DNA of 64,000 nucleotides. It comes from Pseudoxanthomonas sp. SL93 (lineage in GTDB: Bacteria; Pseudomonadota; Gammaproteobacteria; Xanthomonadales; Xanthomonadaceae). Under the pieces are notes generated by a model that saw only the letters and a list, made by a program, of their open reading frames with translations, did not search any database and was not told where the DNA came from. Below, piece after piece: positions 14,360 to 23,568 of this stretch. The stretch is from contig NZ_CP113065.1 of NCBI RefSeq assembly GCF_026625825.1, forward strand, positions 992,001 to 1,056,000. Reading direction: 5' to 3'. The position numbers and the translations under genes are program-made. Each line of letters opens with the position of its first letter. Position 1 is the stretch's first letter.

Positions 14360-15645
14360 GCCATCACGACGCCGTTTCCGTCGCCTCCCCCGCCACGTCC
14401 GCACCTGTCGGCATGATCGATCGCCTCCTGCGCCGTCGCCTGCTGGAGACACTGATGGAAGTCCGTGGCCGCATCACCCTGGAGGAGGCGGGCGCCGTCA
14501 CCGTGCTCGGCACGCCGGACGAGGTGGACGGCGTTCCGCTGACCGTGCACCTGCGCATCCACGACCCCGCGTTTTACCGCCAGGTGGCCCTCAATGGCAG
14601 CGTCGGCGCAGGCGAAGCCTACATGGACGGTCTCTGGGACTGTGATGACCTTGTGATGCTGGTACGCCTGCTGGTGCGCAATCGCGATCGCCTGGATGCG
14701 ATGGAAACCGGCACGGCACGCCTCGGCGGGTGGCTGATGAAAGGGCTGCACGCGCTGTCGCGCAACACGCGTCGCGGCAGCCGTCGCAATATCGCCGCGC
14801 ACTACGACCTGGGCAACCCGCTGTTCGCACTGTTCCTCGACGCGAACCTGATGTATTCGTCGGCGATCTTCCGCGACGCCGGCGAATCCCTGGAAACCGC
14901 CTCGGAACGCAAGCTGGAACGCATCTGCCGGAAGATGGGACTGGGCCCGCAGCATCACGTGGTCGAGATCGGCACCGGCTGGGGCGGTTTCGCGCTGCAC
15001 GCCGCCGGCCGCCATGGCTGCCGTGTCACCACGACCACCCTGTCGCGCGAGCAGCATGACCTGGCACTCCAGCGCATCGCCGAGGCCGGCCTTGCGGATC
15101 GCGTCGACGTGGTGATGAAGGACTACCGCGACCTGCAAGGCCGGTACGACCGGCTGGTGTCCATCGAGATGATCGAGGCCATCGGCCACCAGTACCTGGA
15201 CACCTACTTCGGCAAGGTCGCGTCGCTGTTGAAGGACGACGGCATGGCGCTGATCCAGGCCATCACCATCGAAGACCACCGCTATGCGCAGGCACTGAAA
15301 TCCGTCGATTTCATCAAGCGCCACATCTTCCCCGGCAGCTTCATCCCGTCGGTCGGCGCCATGACCGGCGCCATCGCGCGTGCCAGCGACCTTCGCCTGT
15401 TCAACCTGGAGGACATCGGCCCCAGCTACGCGCTGACGTTGCGGGCATGGCGACAGCGCTTCATGGCGCGCCTGCCGGAGGTGCGCGCCCTGGGCTATGA
15501 CGAGCGCTTCATCCGCATGTGGGAGTTCTACCTGGCCTACTGCGAAGGCGGCTTCATCGAGCGCTCCATCGGCGACGTGCATCTCTGGCTGACCCGGCCG
15601 GGCGCACGACCTGACCAGTTCGTTCCCGAATGGCAGGGCGCATGA
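14356..15645 (+). CDS. cfa: Cyclopropane-fatty-acid synthase-type methyltransferase
   Basis: A 429-residue SAM-dependent methyltransferase of the Cfa/CmaA family, from the ATG at 14356 that overlaps the previous stop. Residues ~40-150 form the N-terminal lipid-presentation domain (NGSVGAGEAYMDGLWDCDDL). The Rossmann domain follows with the SAM motif VEIGTGWGGFALHAA (~residue 200), and the family blocks IAAHYDLGN, MYSSAIF and SIEMIEAIGHQY are present. Cfa adds a methylene to the double bond of membrane phospholipids; relatives in this operon type may instead methylate the chain. It is coupled to genes on both sides. Confidence 0.92.
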   Translation: MSHHDAVSVASPATSAPVGMIDRLLRRRLLETLMEVRGRITLEEAGAVTVLGTPDEVDGVPLTVHLRIHDPAFYRQVALNGSVGAGEAYMDGLWDCDDLVMLVRLLVRNRDRLDAMETGTARLGGWLMKGLHALSRNTRRGSRRNIAAHYDLGNPLFALFLDANLMYSSAIFRDAGESLETASERKLERICRKMGLGPQHHVVEIGTGWGGFALHAAGRHGCRVTTTTLSREQHDLALQRIAEAGLADRVDVVMKDYRDLQGRYDRLVSIEMIEAIGHQYLDTYFGKVASLLKDDGMALIQAITIEDHRYAQALKSVDFIKRHIFPGSFIPSVGAMTGAIARASDLRLFNLEDIGPSYALTLRAWRQRFMARLPEVRALGYDERFIRMWEFYLAYCEGGFIERSIGDVHLWLTRPGARPDQFVPEWQGA

Positions 15646-16199
15646 TCGACAGGCTGGCCAACTTCGTCCTGTTCCAGCTGCACTGGTTCGTCGCCGTGAT
15701 CGGCACGGCGAACGGTCATGCCTGGCTCGGTCCGGCGTGGCTCCTGCTGTTCGCGGCGTGGCAACTGCATCCCCGCCATCGCGCGCGCGGAGACGCGCTG
15801 TTGATGGCAATCGCCATGGCCGTGGGTACCGCCCTGGATTCGACGATGGCGGCGACGGGCCTGCTGGCATACGCGGCACCCGGTCCGTCCACGTCGTTGG
15901 CGCCGCTGTGGATCATTTCGCTGTGGGGCGGCGTCGGCCTGGCCTTGAACCATTGCCTGGCATGGCTGACCTGGCGCCCCCGCCTCGCCGTACTGCTGGC
16001 GATGCTGTTGGGCCCGCTCTCTTACCATGTGGCCGGGCGAGGCTGGAGCGTGGTGGCTTTCGCTGATCCGTTTGCTTCTACCTTTGCCCTGCTTGGCCTG
16101 TCGTGGGGCGTGGCCTTTGCGCTGCTGTGCCTGGCCGCGCGTCACCTGCGCCAGCGCACGACGGCCTCCCCCCTGGTACGAGAGGAACCCGCGAAATGA
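15642..16199 (+). CDS. DUF2878 membrane protein
   Basis: A 185-residue inner-membrane protein with about five hydrophobic segments (~5-25, 30-45, 55-75, 90-115, 140-165). LHWFVAVIGTANGHAWLGP and LDSTMAATGLLAY are typical of DUF2878 (YbjO-like). Members occur in operons with Cfa, DUF1365 and DUF1295 proteins. It has no catalytic motif I can identify and probably assists membrane lipid modification or transport. Both ends overlap neighbouring genes by 4 bp. Confidence 0.82.
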   Translation: MIDRLANFVLFQLHWFVAVIGTANGHAWLGPAWLLLFAAWQLHPRHRARGDALLMAIAMAVGTALDSTMAATGLLAYAAPGPSTSLAPLWIISLWGGVGLALNHCLAWLTWRPRLAVLLAMLLGPLSYHVAGRGWSVVAFADPFASTFALLGLSWGVAFALLCLAARHLRQRTTASPLVREEPAK

Positions 16200-16981
16200 T
16201 CCTGTGGCCACTCTGGACCGTTGCCGCGGCCGCCACCGTGATGATGCTGGCGGGTTGGTACTGGCAATGGCGGCATCGCAACGCGGGCATCGTCGACGTG
16301 CTGTGGTCGGTCGGCATGGCGGCAAGCGCGGTGTTCTACGCCTTCGTGCTGCCAGGCGCTTCGTTGCCGCGGCTGCTGGTGGCGGTGCTGGGAGGGCTCT
16401 GGGGGCTTCGTCTGGCATGGCATGTGGGCCATCGCGTCTTCACCGAAGAGGAAGACGGGCGCTACCGGTTCCTGCGCGAGCACTGGCAGGGCAGCCAGGC
16501 GCGCTTCCTGCTGTTTTTCCTTGCGCAGGCGGGCTTCGTGCTGATCTTTTCGTTTCCGTTCTGGATCGCGGCGCACAACCCGGTTCCGCACTGGACGCCG
16601 TGGACGGCGCTCGCCCTCGCGATCTGGCTGGTTTCGGTCGGCGGCGAGAGCGTGGCGGATCGCCAGTTGGCGAGGTTCCGCAACGATCCCGCCAACCGTG
16701 GCAAGACCTGCCGCACCGGTCTGTGGCGCTACTCCCGCCATCCCAACTATTTTTTCGAGTGGCTGCACTGGTTCGCCTATGTCTTCCTCGCCGTCGGCAT
16801 GGGTCCGACATGGGTGGCGGCGGCACTGAGCGGGCCGGTGGTGATGCTGCTGTTCCTGTATCGCTTCACCGGCATTCCCTACACCGAAGCCCAGGCGTTG
16901 CGCTCACGCGGCGCCGACTATGCCGACTACCAGCGCACCACCAGCGCTTTCCTTCCGCTTCCGCCCCGCCGCGGGCAATGA
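16196..16981 (+). CDS. DUF1295 membrane protein (steroid 5-alpha-reductase-like)
   Basis: A 261-residue polytopic membrane protein. The C-terminal third carries the family signature RTGLWRYSRHPNYFFEW and the late TRxxSAF-like QRTTSAFLPL, characteristic of DUF1295 / steroid 5-alpha-reductase and isoprenylcysteine methyltransferase-like enzymes. These proteins reduce or methylate lipophilic substrates in the membrane. In this operon a role in reducing or rearranging a modified acyl chain is plausible. Starts at the ATGA overlap with the DUF2878 gene. Confidence 0.88.
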   Translation: MILWPLWTVAAAATVMMLAGWYWQWRHRNAGIVDVLWSVGMAASAVFYAFVLPGASLPRLLVAVLGGLWGLRLAWHVGHRVFTEEEDGRYRFLREHWQGSQARFLLFFLAQAGFVLIFSFPFWIAAHNPVPHWTPWTALALAIWLVSVGGESVADRQLARFRNDPANRGKTCRTGLWRYSRHPNYFFEWLHWFAYVFLAVGMGPTWVAAALSGPVVMLLFLYRFTGIPYTEAQALRSRGADYADYQRTTSAFLPLPPRRGQ

Positions 16982-18081
16982 CCCGCCTGGAGCCCCGCAT
17001 GAGCACGCCCGTTTCGTCCCTTCCCACCGCCGAAGCTCCCGCACGCGAACCGCTTGCCACCGTGCTCGCGGAGCGTGGCTTCATTCCCGATGCCTTGGTG
17101 CGCCAGGGCATCCGCCACCTCTGCACGCGGCGCCTGCGCGAGGAGCGCCAGGGCGGTGCCGATGCCATCGGCGAACGGCAGCGCCGCCGCATCGACGCTC
17201 TGCGCACCAGCGCCATCGCCATCGAAACCGATGCGGCGAACCGGCAGCACTACGAGCTGCCCCCCGCCTTCTTCCAGCACTGCCTGGGCAAACACCTGAA
17301 GTACAGCAGCTGCTACTGGGACGCCACCACACCCGACCTGGACGCCGCCGAAGCGCGCATGCTGGAGCTGTACGGCGAACGCGCCGAACTGATGGACGGC
17401 CAGCGCATCCTCGAGCTGGGCTGCGGTTGGGGTTCGCTGACGCTGTGGATGGCGGCGCGCTTCCCCGCCTCGCGCATCACCGCGGTGTCCAACTCCCGCC
17501 CCCAGCGCGAGTTCATCGAGGCCCGCTGCCGCGAACGCGGATTGTCGAACGTGCAGGTCATCACCACCGATGTCAACGCACTTGCCCTGGACGACGCCGC
17601 GTACGACCGCGTGGTGTCGATCGAGATGTTCGAGCACATGCGCAACTACGAGCAGCTGCTGGGCCGCATCGGCCAATGGCTGGCGCCCGGCGGCAAGCTG
17701 TTCGTGCACATCTTCTGCCATCGCGATCTGCTCTACCCCTTCGAGGTGCAGGGCGAGGACGACTGGATGGGTCGCTACTTCTTCACCGGCGGACTGATGC
17801 CGGCGGCGGACACGCTGCTGCACTTCCAGCAGGCCGTGACGCTTGAACAGCGCTGGCTGCTGTCCGGCCAGCACTACGAGAAGACCGCGAACGCCTGGCT
17901 GCAGAATCAGGACCGGCATCGTGATGCGGTGCTCGCCATCCTGGAGGAGGCCTACGGCAAGGCACAGGCACGCCTGTGGCACCAGCGCTGGCGCATGTTC
18001 TGGATGGCGTGCGCGGAGCTGTTCGGCCATGACGAAGGCCGCGAGTGGCAGGTGGCGCACTACCGGTTCCGCCGCGACTGA
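16978..18081 (+). CDS. Second Cfa-like SAM methyltransferase
   Basis: A 367-residue class I methyltransferase from the ATG at 16978 (4-bp overlap); an ATG at 16999 is also possible. The SAM motif is ILELGCGWGSLTLWMA (~residue 143), with NRQHYELPPAFFQHCLGKH and KYSSCYW before it and VSIEMFEHMRNYE after it. It resembles Cfa but lacks the long N-terminal domain of the first copy, as in the shorter SAM-methyltransferases paired with Cfa in these operons. It probably catalyses a separate methylation step. It is the last gene of the operon and converges with the amyloid operon. Confidence 0.87.
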   Translation: MTRLEPRMSTPVSSLPTAEAPAREPLATVLAERGFIPDALVRQGIRHLCTRRLREERQGGADAIGERQRRRIDALRTSAIAIETDAANRQHYELPPAFFQHCLGKHLKYSSCYWDATTPDLDAAEARMLELYGERAELMDGQRILELGCGWGSLTLWMAARFPASRITAVSNSRPQREFIEARCRERGLSNVQVITTDVNALALDDAAYDRVVSIEMFEHMRNYEQLLGRIGQWLAPGGKLFVHIFCHRDLLYPFEVQGEDDWMGRYFFTGGLMPAADTLLHFQQAVTLEQRWLLSGQHYEKTANAWLQNQDRHRDAVLAILEEAYGKAQARLWHQRWRMFWMACAELFGHDEGREWQVAHYRFRRD

Positions 18082-18108
18082 CGCGGCGCCGTGGCATGCG
18101 CATGCCGG

Positions 18109-19578
18109 TCAGAAGTTGATCGGCACGCGTGCGGTCAGCGTCAGGTCCGGCGTGTCGCGGGTGACGCCCACGCCCAAGGCCACGTTCAATGACGCGCGAT
18201 CGTTGAAGCGGTACGTGCCGCCCAGCAACAGCGTGCCCAGCGTGATGCGCACCGCGCCGGCCACTTCCTGGCCGTTCTGCTTGGTCTTGCCGATGATGCT
18301 CTGGTCGTAGCCGATGCTGATGGCGGCCTTCTCGTTCAAGGCCAGGCCCATGCCCAGGTTGAAGCCCAGGATGTCGCCGGCCTTCACGTCACCGAGGAAT
18401 TCGTCTTCGCCGAGCAGCACCTTGCGCGAGACATCGTTGCGCTCGAAGTTGTAGAGGTAGCTGAAGCTGCCGAAGAACACCACGGGGTCGGACGGATACA
18501 GCCAGGTGATGCCCGGCTGCACGGCGTGGAAACCGCTGCCCGTCGGCAGTTCCAGCGGCAGGCCGGTGCCGGTGGTGTTGGAAACGCAGCGCGTGACGCA
18601 GTCGGTGGTCACCTCGAACAGGTCACGGCCGGTGCGGCTCTTGTAGCGCAGCCAGCCGATGTAGAACGGCTTGTCCGGACCACCCTGGTTGATCTGGTAG
18701 CGCGCGGTGAATTCCACGTCGCCCAGTCCGTTGCCATCCGCATCGAAGACATTGTCCTGCGCCGACCCGGTGAAGATTTCCCGGCTCACCGTATCGCTGT
18801 GGATATAGACGTAAGGCACCTTGGCTTCCACTTCCATGCGCCGGTTGATGCCGTAGCGGCCGGTCAGCGTGGCGATGGCGGTGGTGGTCTTGACCTGCCG
18901 CACGTCGATCAGGCCGATGAGGATGGCGGGAATCACCGTGTAGCCGACCAGCGCGACGCGGTCGTTGCCCGAATAACCATATTGGAGCGAGGGCTCCAGC
19001 ACGAACTTTCCGGATGGCGTCAGCACGCCCGGCTGGTCGAAGATCTGCGCCACTTCCGGTGGGCGCGTGTCGGATTCTGGCGCCTGGCCTACCGGTTGTG
19101 GCGCCTGTGCGCTTTCCTGCGCCGCGGCCTGTGCCACCTGTGCCACGTCGTACTGCACCGGCGTGGCCGGTGCGCCGGCCTCCGCGGGCCGCGGTGGCGG
19201 CGGGGTCGTCGCGATGGCCTCGCCGACAGGCTGGATCTCGCGGAAGGTCGGCGCCTGGTTCAGGGACGGCACCAGCACCGGAGCAGGTGCGCCACGTGCG
19301 CGTGCGCTGGCCAGTATTTCGTCGTTGAGCGCGTTCTGCATGCGGAACAGCTCGCGTTCCTGTGCCTGCAGCGACTCGCGCATGGCCTCGAGACGCTGCG
19401 TCTGCGCGTTGATCTGCTGCTGCAAGGCGTCCAGGCGCGCGTCGGGCGAGCCCGCGTAGGCCGCCTGTGCGCCCTCCGGTGAAGGAACTTCCTGCGCGAT
19501 CGCCTGCCCGCTCTGCAGCACGCCGAAACCCACGGCCAGTGCCAGCGGTGCCACGTCCCTCAACGACGTCCCTTTCAT
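18109..19578 (-). CDS. FapF-like coiled-coil outer-membrane beta-barrel exporter
   Basis: A 489-residue protein with a signal peptide (~1-28). A coiled coil at ~45-95 (LDALQQQINAQTQRLEAMRE) is followed by a Pro/Ala-rich linker (~100-190). The rest is a C-terminal transmembrane beta-barrel (~195-489) with alternating strands such as KFVLEPSLQYGYSG and ending in ARVPINF, a typical outer-membrane C-terminal Phe. This order, coiled-coil plug then barrel, is that of FapF, the secretion channel for Fap amyloid subunits in Pseudomonas. Its place as last gene of an operon with a C39 peptidase and amyloid-like proteins supports this. Confidence 0.75.
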   Translation of the reverse strand: MKGTSLRDVAPLALAVGFGVLQSGQAIAQEVPSPEGAQAAYAGSPDARLDALQQQINAQTQRLEAMRESLQAQERELFRMQNALNDEILASARARGAPAPVLVPSLNQAPTFREIQPVGEAIATTPPPPRPAEAGAPATPVQYDVAQVAQAAAQESAQAPQPVGQAPESDTRPPEVAQIFDQPGVLTPSGKFVLEPSLQYGYSGNDRVALVGYTVIPAILIGLIDVRQVKTTTAIATLTGRYGINRRMEVEAKVPYVYIHSDTVSREIFTGSAQDNVFDADGNGLGDVEFTARYQINQGGPDKPFYIGWLRYKSRTGRDLFEVTTDCVTRCVSNTTGTGLPLELPTGSGFHAVQPGITWLYPSDPVVFFGSFSYLYNFERNDVSRKVLLGEDEFLGDVKAGDILGFNLGMGLALNEKAAISIGYDQSIIGKTKQNGQEVAGAVRITLGTLLLGGTYRFNDRASLNVALGVGVTRDTPDLTLTARVPINF

Positions 19579-19642
19579 GGTGTTCCCCTTCTCAGGTTCT
19601 GTCTCCTGGCCCGTTCCGCGCGATGCCGGCGCGGGCCGCGGT

Positions 19643-20170
19643 TCACGGGCCGCCTGGCGCGCGGATCAATGCATCGGTCAGCGCACCATTCGCGTTGAGG
19701 TCCTGGAACGTACCCAGGGTGTCCACGCCCACGTTCACGCGCGTGGCGGTATTGATGTCCTGGTTGTCCAGCGTGTTCTGGATGACCACGCCACCGGCGA
19801 TGCCAGCGGGATCGAAGCGGTTGCCCTCGCCCACCTGCACGACCACGCCGCGGTTGAACTCGGCCAGTGACTGCGCCTGCTGGTCGGTGATGCTGCGCAC
19901 GTCGGGGATCTGCACCGCGATGCGCGCGGTCAGTTCTCCGTTGACGTACACCACGCGCTCGATGCCGAACGACAGCATCATCCCGGAAGGCAGCTGGAAG
20001 CCGCCCCGCATCTGCGCCAGCCGGGCCGGGTCGACCGGTTGCCACTCCGCCCCCAACCCGCCACGAGGCGCGCTGTCCGACCCGCTGCCCTGCCCCTGCG
20101 CACCGGCGGGCAACAGCATCGCCGCCGCGATGATGGCCAGCGTCCGCATCTTCTTCGCATGCGTGTCCAT
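19643..20170 (-). CDS. Secreted Fap-operon accessory or minor fibre protein
   Basis: A 175-residue protein from the ATG at 20170, which has a GGGAGA site and begins a signal peptide (cleavage near AQG-QG). The mature part contains LAQMRGGFQLPSGMMLSFGI, and a C-terminal part with GGVVIQNTLDNQDINTATRV. The V-I-Q-N-T-x-x-N pattern recurs in the protein at 20861-21277 and, less exactly, in the large fibre protein, so it may be a chaperone, nucleator or minor subunit. Its start lies directly after the C39 peptidase stop and it is followed by the FapF-like gene. Confidence 0.65.
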   Translation of the reverse strand: MDTHAKKMRTLAIIAAAMLLPAGAQGQGSGSDSAPRGGLGAEWQPVDPARLAQMRGGFQLPSGMMLSFGIERVVYVNGELTARIAVQIPDVRSITDQQAQSLAEFNRGVVVQVGEGNRFDPAGIAGGVVIQNTLDNQDINTATRVNVGVDTLGTFQDLNANGALTDALIRAPGGP

Positions 20171-20171
20171 G

Positions 20172-20864
20172 TCAGATGTCTCCCGGTCCGCGCCTGGGCA
20201 CGGTGATGTTGCGCAGGCCATCGCGCTGGATTCCCATGTCGAGCGGCGCCGGAGGAGCGGTCTGCCAGTCGCTGGCCTGGTTAAAGCGGGCCAGTTCGCG
20301 GCGGTTGTGCACCACGAACAGCACGCGGTTGTCCCACAGGGCCTCGAACCGCGAACGCGGCATGGCGCGCGTGCCACGCGCGGGATCGCCCAGCAGCACG
20401 CGACCGTTCTTCAGGCCCTTGACGACGACGAAATGGCGATAGCCGCGATCATTCAGCAGCACGATCGCCGGCACGTTCTCTTCCTGCAGTTTCTCCAGCG
20501 GCAGTTCGAAGCCGTCCGCCTCGAATCCCTTCGACTTCAGGTAACGCCGCATGTCGAGCAGCGAGAAGCCTTCCTTGCGGATCTTCACCTGGTCGCCGTT
20601 GTTGTACATCTGCACGAACACATCGACCTCGTTCACCGGATGGCCGTACTGGTGCGTCAGCAGGGTGGCCGTCGCCGCCGAGCCGCAGCTGAAGTCGTAC
20701 TGCTGCGGGATGGTCATCTTGAAGCGCGCTTCCTTCAGGCTGGTCACGCGCACGCTGTAGGCGCCGCCGTTGGGCAGGCGCAACTCCGTGGTGCTGGCGG
20801 ACGCGCCGCCCAGCACGGCCAGCGCGCAGGCAAGCGCGCCACCCCTCAGGCGCAGTCGCTTCAC
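20172..20864 (-). CDS. C39-family cysteine peptidase, FapD-like
   Basis: A 230-residue periplasmic peptidase with a GTG start at 20864 that overlaps the upstream stop (GTGA), and a signal peptide (~1-24). The catalytic Cys lies in QQYDFSCGSAATATLLTH, the His in GYRHFVVVKGL and the Asp in VLLGDPARGTR, the C39 (bacteriocin-processing type) triad. FapD of the Fap amyloid system is a stand-alone C39 peptidase needed for fibre export. The absence of an ABC transporter domain and the operon context fit that role. Confidence 0.82.
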   Translation of the reverse strand: MKRLRLRGGALACALAVLGGASASTTELRLPNGGAYSVRVTSLKEARFKMTIPQQYDFSCGSAATATLLTHQYGHPVNEVDVFVQMYNNGDQVKIRKEGFSLLDMRRYLKSKGFEADGFELPLEKLQEENVPAIVLLNDRGYRHFVVVKGLKNGRVLLGDPARGTRAMPRSRFEALWDNRVLFVVHNRRELARFNQASDWQTAPPAPLDMGIQRDGLRNITVPRRGPGDI

Positions 20865-21277
20865 GGCATCGGATCCACGAAGTCGACCGTGACGATCATG
20901 GCGTTCTGGATCAGCACGTTGGTGCCGGTGTTCTGGATCACCGTGTTGATGCCGTTGGAATTCCCGAACGCGCCATCGGAGATGGCATTTGAGCCGCTGA
21001 TGATGCGGTTGGCGGTATTGCCTTCCACCGATCCATCCACGTCGATCAGGTTTTCCGTCGTTCCGTCACCGCCGCGCAGATCGGCCAGGCGCCCGGCATC
21101 GACGGTGCGTCCAAGCTCGCTGACGGGCTTGAATGGCACTTTCAATTCGACCAGGGGCAATGCTTCCGTTGCCGATGTCGCGTCCACGGCCACGTCATTC
21201 CCGGCCTGCGTGGCCAATGCAAAGAAAAATATTCCCGATGCCGCCAGACGCAGCATGGTCACTCGATGCGGTTGCAT
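20861..21277 (-). CDS. Small secreted amyloid-operon protein
   Basis: A 138-residue protein with a signal peptide and a GGGAGA site 7 bp before the ATG at 21277. The mature part is acidic and Asn/Gly-rich: DAGRLADLRGGDGTTENLID, then NSNGINTVIQNTGTNVLIQN near the C-terminus. Tandem V-[IL]-I-Q-N-x-x motifs of this kind are typical of FapB/FapC-like amyloid repeats, and the LADLRGG block is shared with the 19643-20170 protein (LAQMRGG). Probably a minor fibre subunit or nucleator. Confidence 0.65.
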   Translation of the reverse strand: MQPHRVTMLRLAASGIFFFALATQAGNDVAVDATSATEALPLVELKVPFKPVSELGRTVDAGRLADLRGGDGTTENLIDVDGSVEGNTANRIISGSNAISDGAFGNSNGINTVIQNTGTNVLIQNAMIVTVDFVDPMP

Positions 21278-21360
21278 GGTCAGTCTCCCTTGCCATGCGT
21301 TCCTGTGCGTTCACGCCGACCTTCGCCCGCATGCGGGCGACACTCCGGCAATCACGCGCA

Positions 21361-21390
21361 ATGCCCCGGGCCGTCACCGGCCCAGGGCAT
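21361..21390 (-). terminator. Strong hairpin between fibre gene and the rest of the operon
   Basis: Positions 21361-21373 and 21378-21390 pair at 12 of 13 positions with a 4-nt loop. It follows the fibre gene stop on the minus strand by about 12 bp and no T run follows. It is likely a partial terminator or RNase-blocking hairpin that keeps the fibre mRNA more abundant than that of the secretion genes. Confidence 0.6.
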
Positions 21391-21401
21391 CTTCGGAGCG
21401 C

Positions 21402-22946
<1,545 letters not shown>

Positions 22947-22980
22947 CGTTGATTCTCCTTTTCGCCGCTCTGGGGCCCAG

Positions 22981-23060
22981 GGGAAGACCCTAAAAAGCGA
23001 CGCGGGTCACATTCACACAGCAATCGTTAGCCACCCCGGGATGTGACGTTAAGAAGTCGT
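22981..23060. promoter_or_regulatory. Promoter region of the amyloid operon with inverted and direct repeats
   Basis: GTCACAT (23006-23012) and ATGTGAC (23041-23047) are perfect reverse complements, and TCGTTAGC occurs twice about 30 bp apart (near 23024 and 23054). The pair lies 60-100 bp upstream of the fibre gene start, a suitable place for a transcription factor. No regulator is assigned. Confidence 0.4.
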
Positions 23061-23157
23061 TAGCAGCATGACCGCTTGTCCGCAGGTCAAAGCGGACTGT
23101 CATGAAAGGACATCGAGAGACAGGCAACCGCCGTTGCCGGGCTGCGGTGCGTGTCGG

Positions 23158-23565
23158 TCAGCCGGGATGCACCGGCATGGACGACGCCAGCCGTGCGCCC
23201 GCCCAGACCAGCAGCAGCCCCAGCACCAGGCTGGCGAGCAGATAGGCGATCAGCAGGCCGCCGCGATCCGATCGCGCGAACAGCAGGCACTCCACCATCA
23301 GCGCGGAGAACGTGGTCAACGCCCCCAGTACGCCCACCACCAGGAAGGCGCGCCAGTAGATGGTCGAACTGCCGCGGGTTTCCAGCCAGACCACCAGGTA
23401 GCCGGCGGCGAAGGCGCCGATCATGTTCACCGCGAACGTTCCCCACGGGAACCCATGCCCCAGCTGCCGCAGCAGCACGCCACCCAGCCAGAAGCGGCCG
23501 GCCGCGCCCAGCGCGCCGCCCACCATCACCAGCAGCAGCTGCCACCACCACGGGCCGGCCGGCAT
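23158..23565 (-). CDS. crcB: Fluoride exporter CrcB
   Basis: A 135-residue four-helix membrane protein of the Fluc/CrcB family that exports fluoride as an antiparallel dimer. The signatures GGALGAAGRF (helix 1), GTFAVNMIGAF (helix 2, with the pore Asn) and GALTTFSAL (helix 3, Phe and Ser/Thr track) are all present. It starts 3 bp after the rarA stop, in the common rarA-crcB arrangement. I see no fluoride riboswitch directly upstream, which fits expression from the rarA transcript. Confidence 0.93.
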   Translation of the reverse strand: MPAGPWWWQLLLVMVGGALGAAGRFWLGGVLLRQLGHGFPWGTFAVNMIGAFAAGYLVVWLETRGSSTIYWRAFLVVGVLGALTTFSALMVECLLFARSDRGGLLIAYLLASLVLGLLLVWAGARLASSMPVHPG

Positions 23566-23568
23566 CGC

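Noticed and set aside
13372..15645. 757-codon frame that seems to fuse a long N-terminus to Cfa
   Set aside because: The first ~328 codons overlap the flavoprotein and DUF1365 genes in another frame. The ATG at 14356 overlaps the previous stop and gives a normal-length Cfa.
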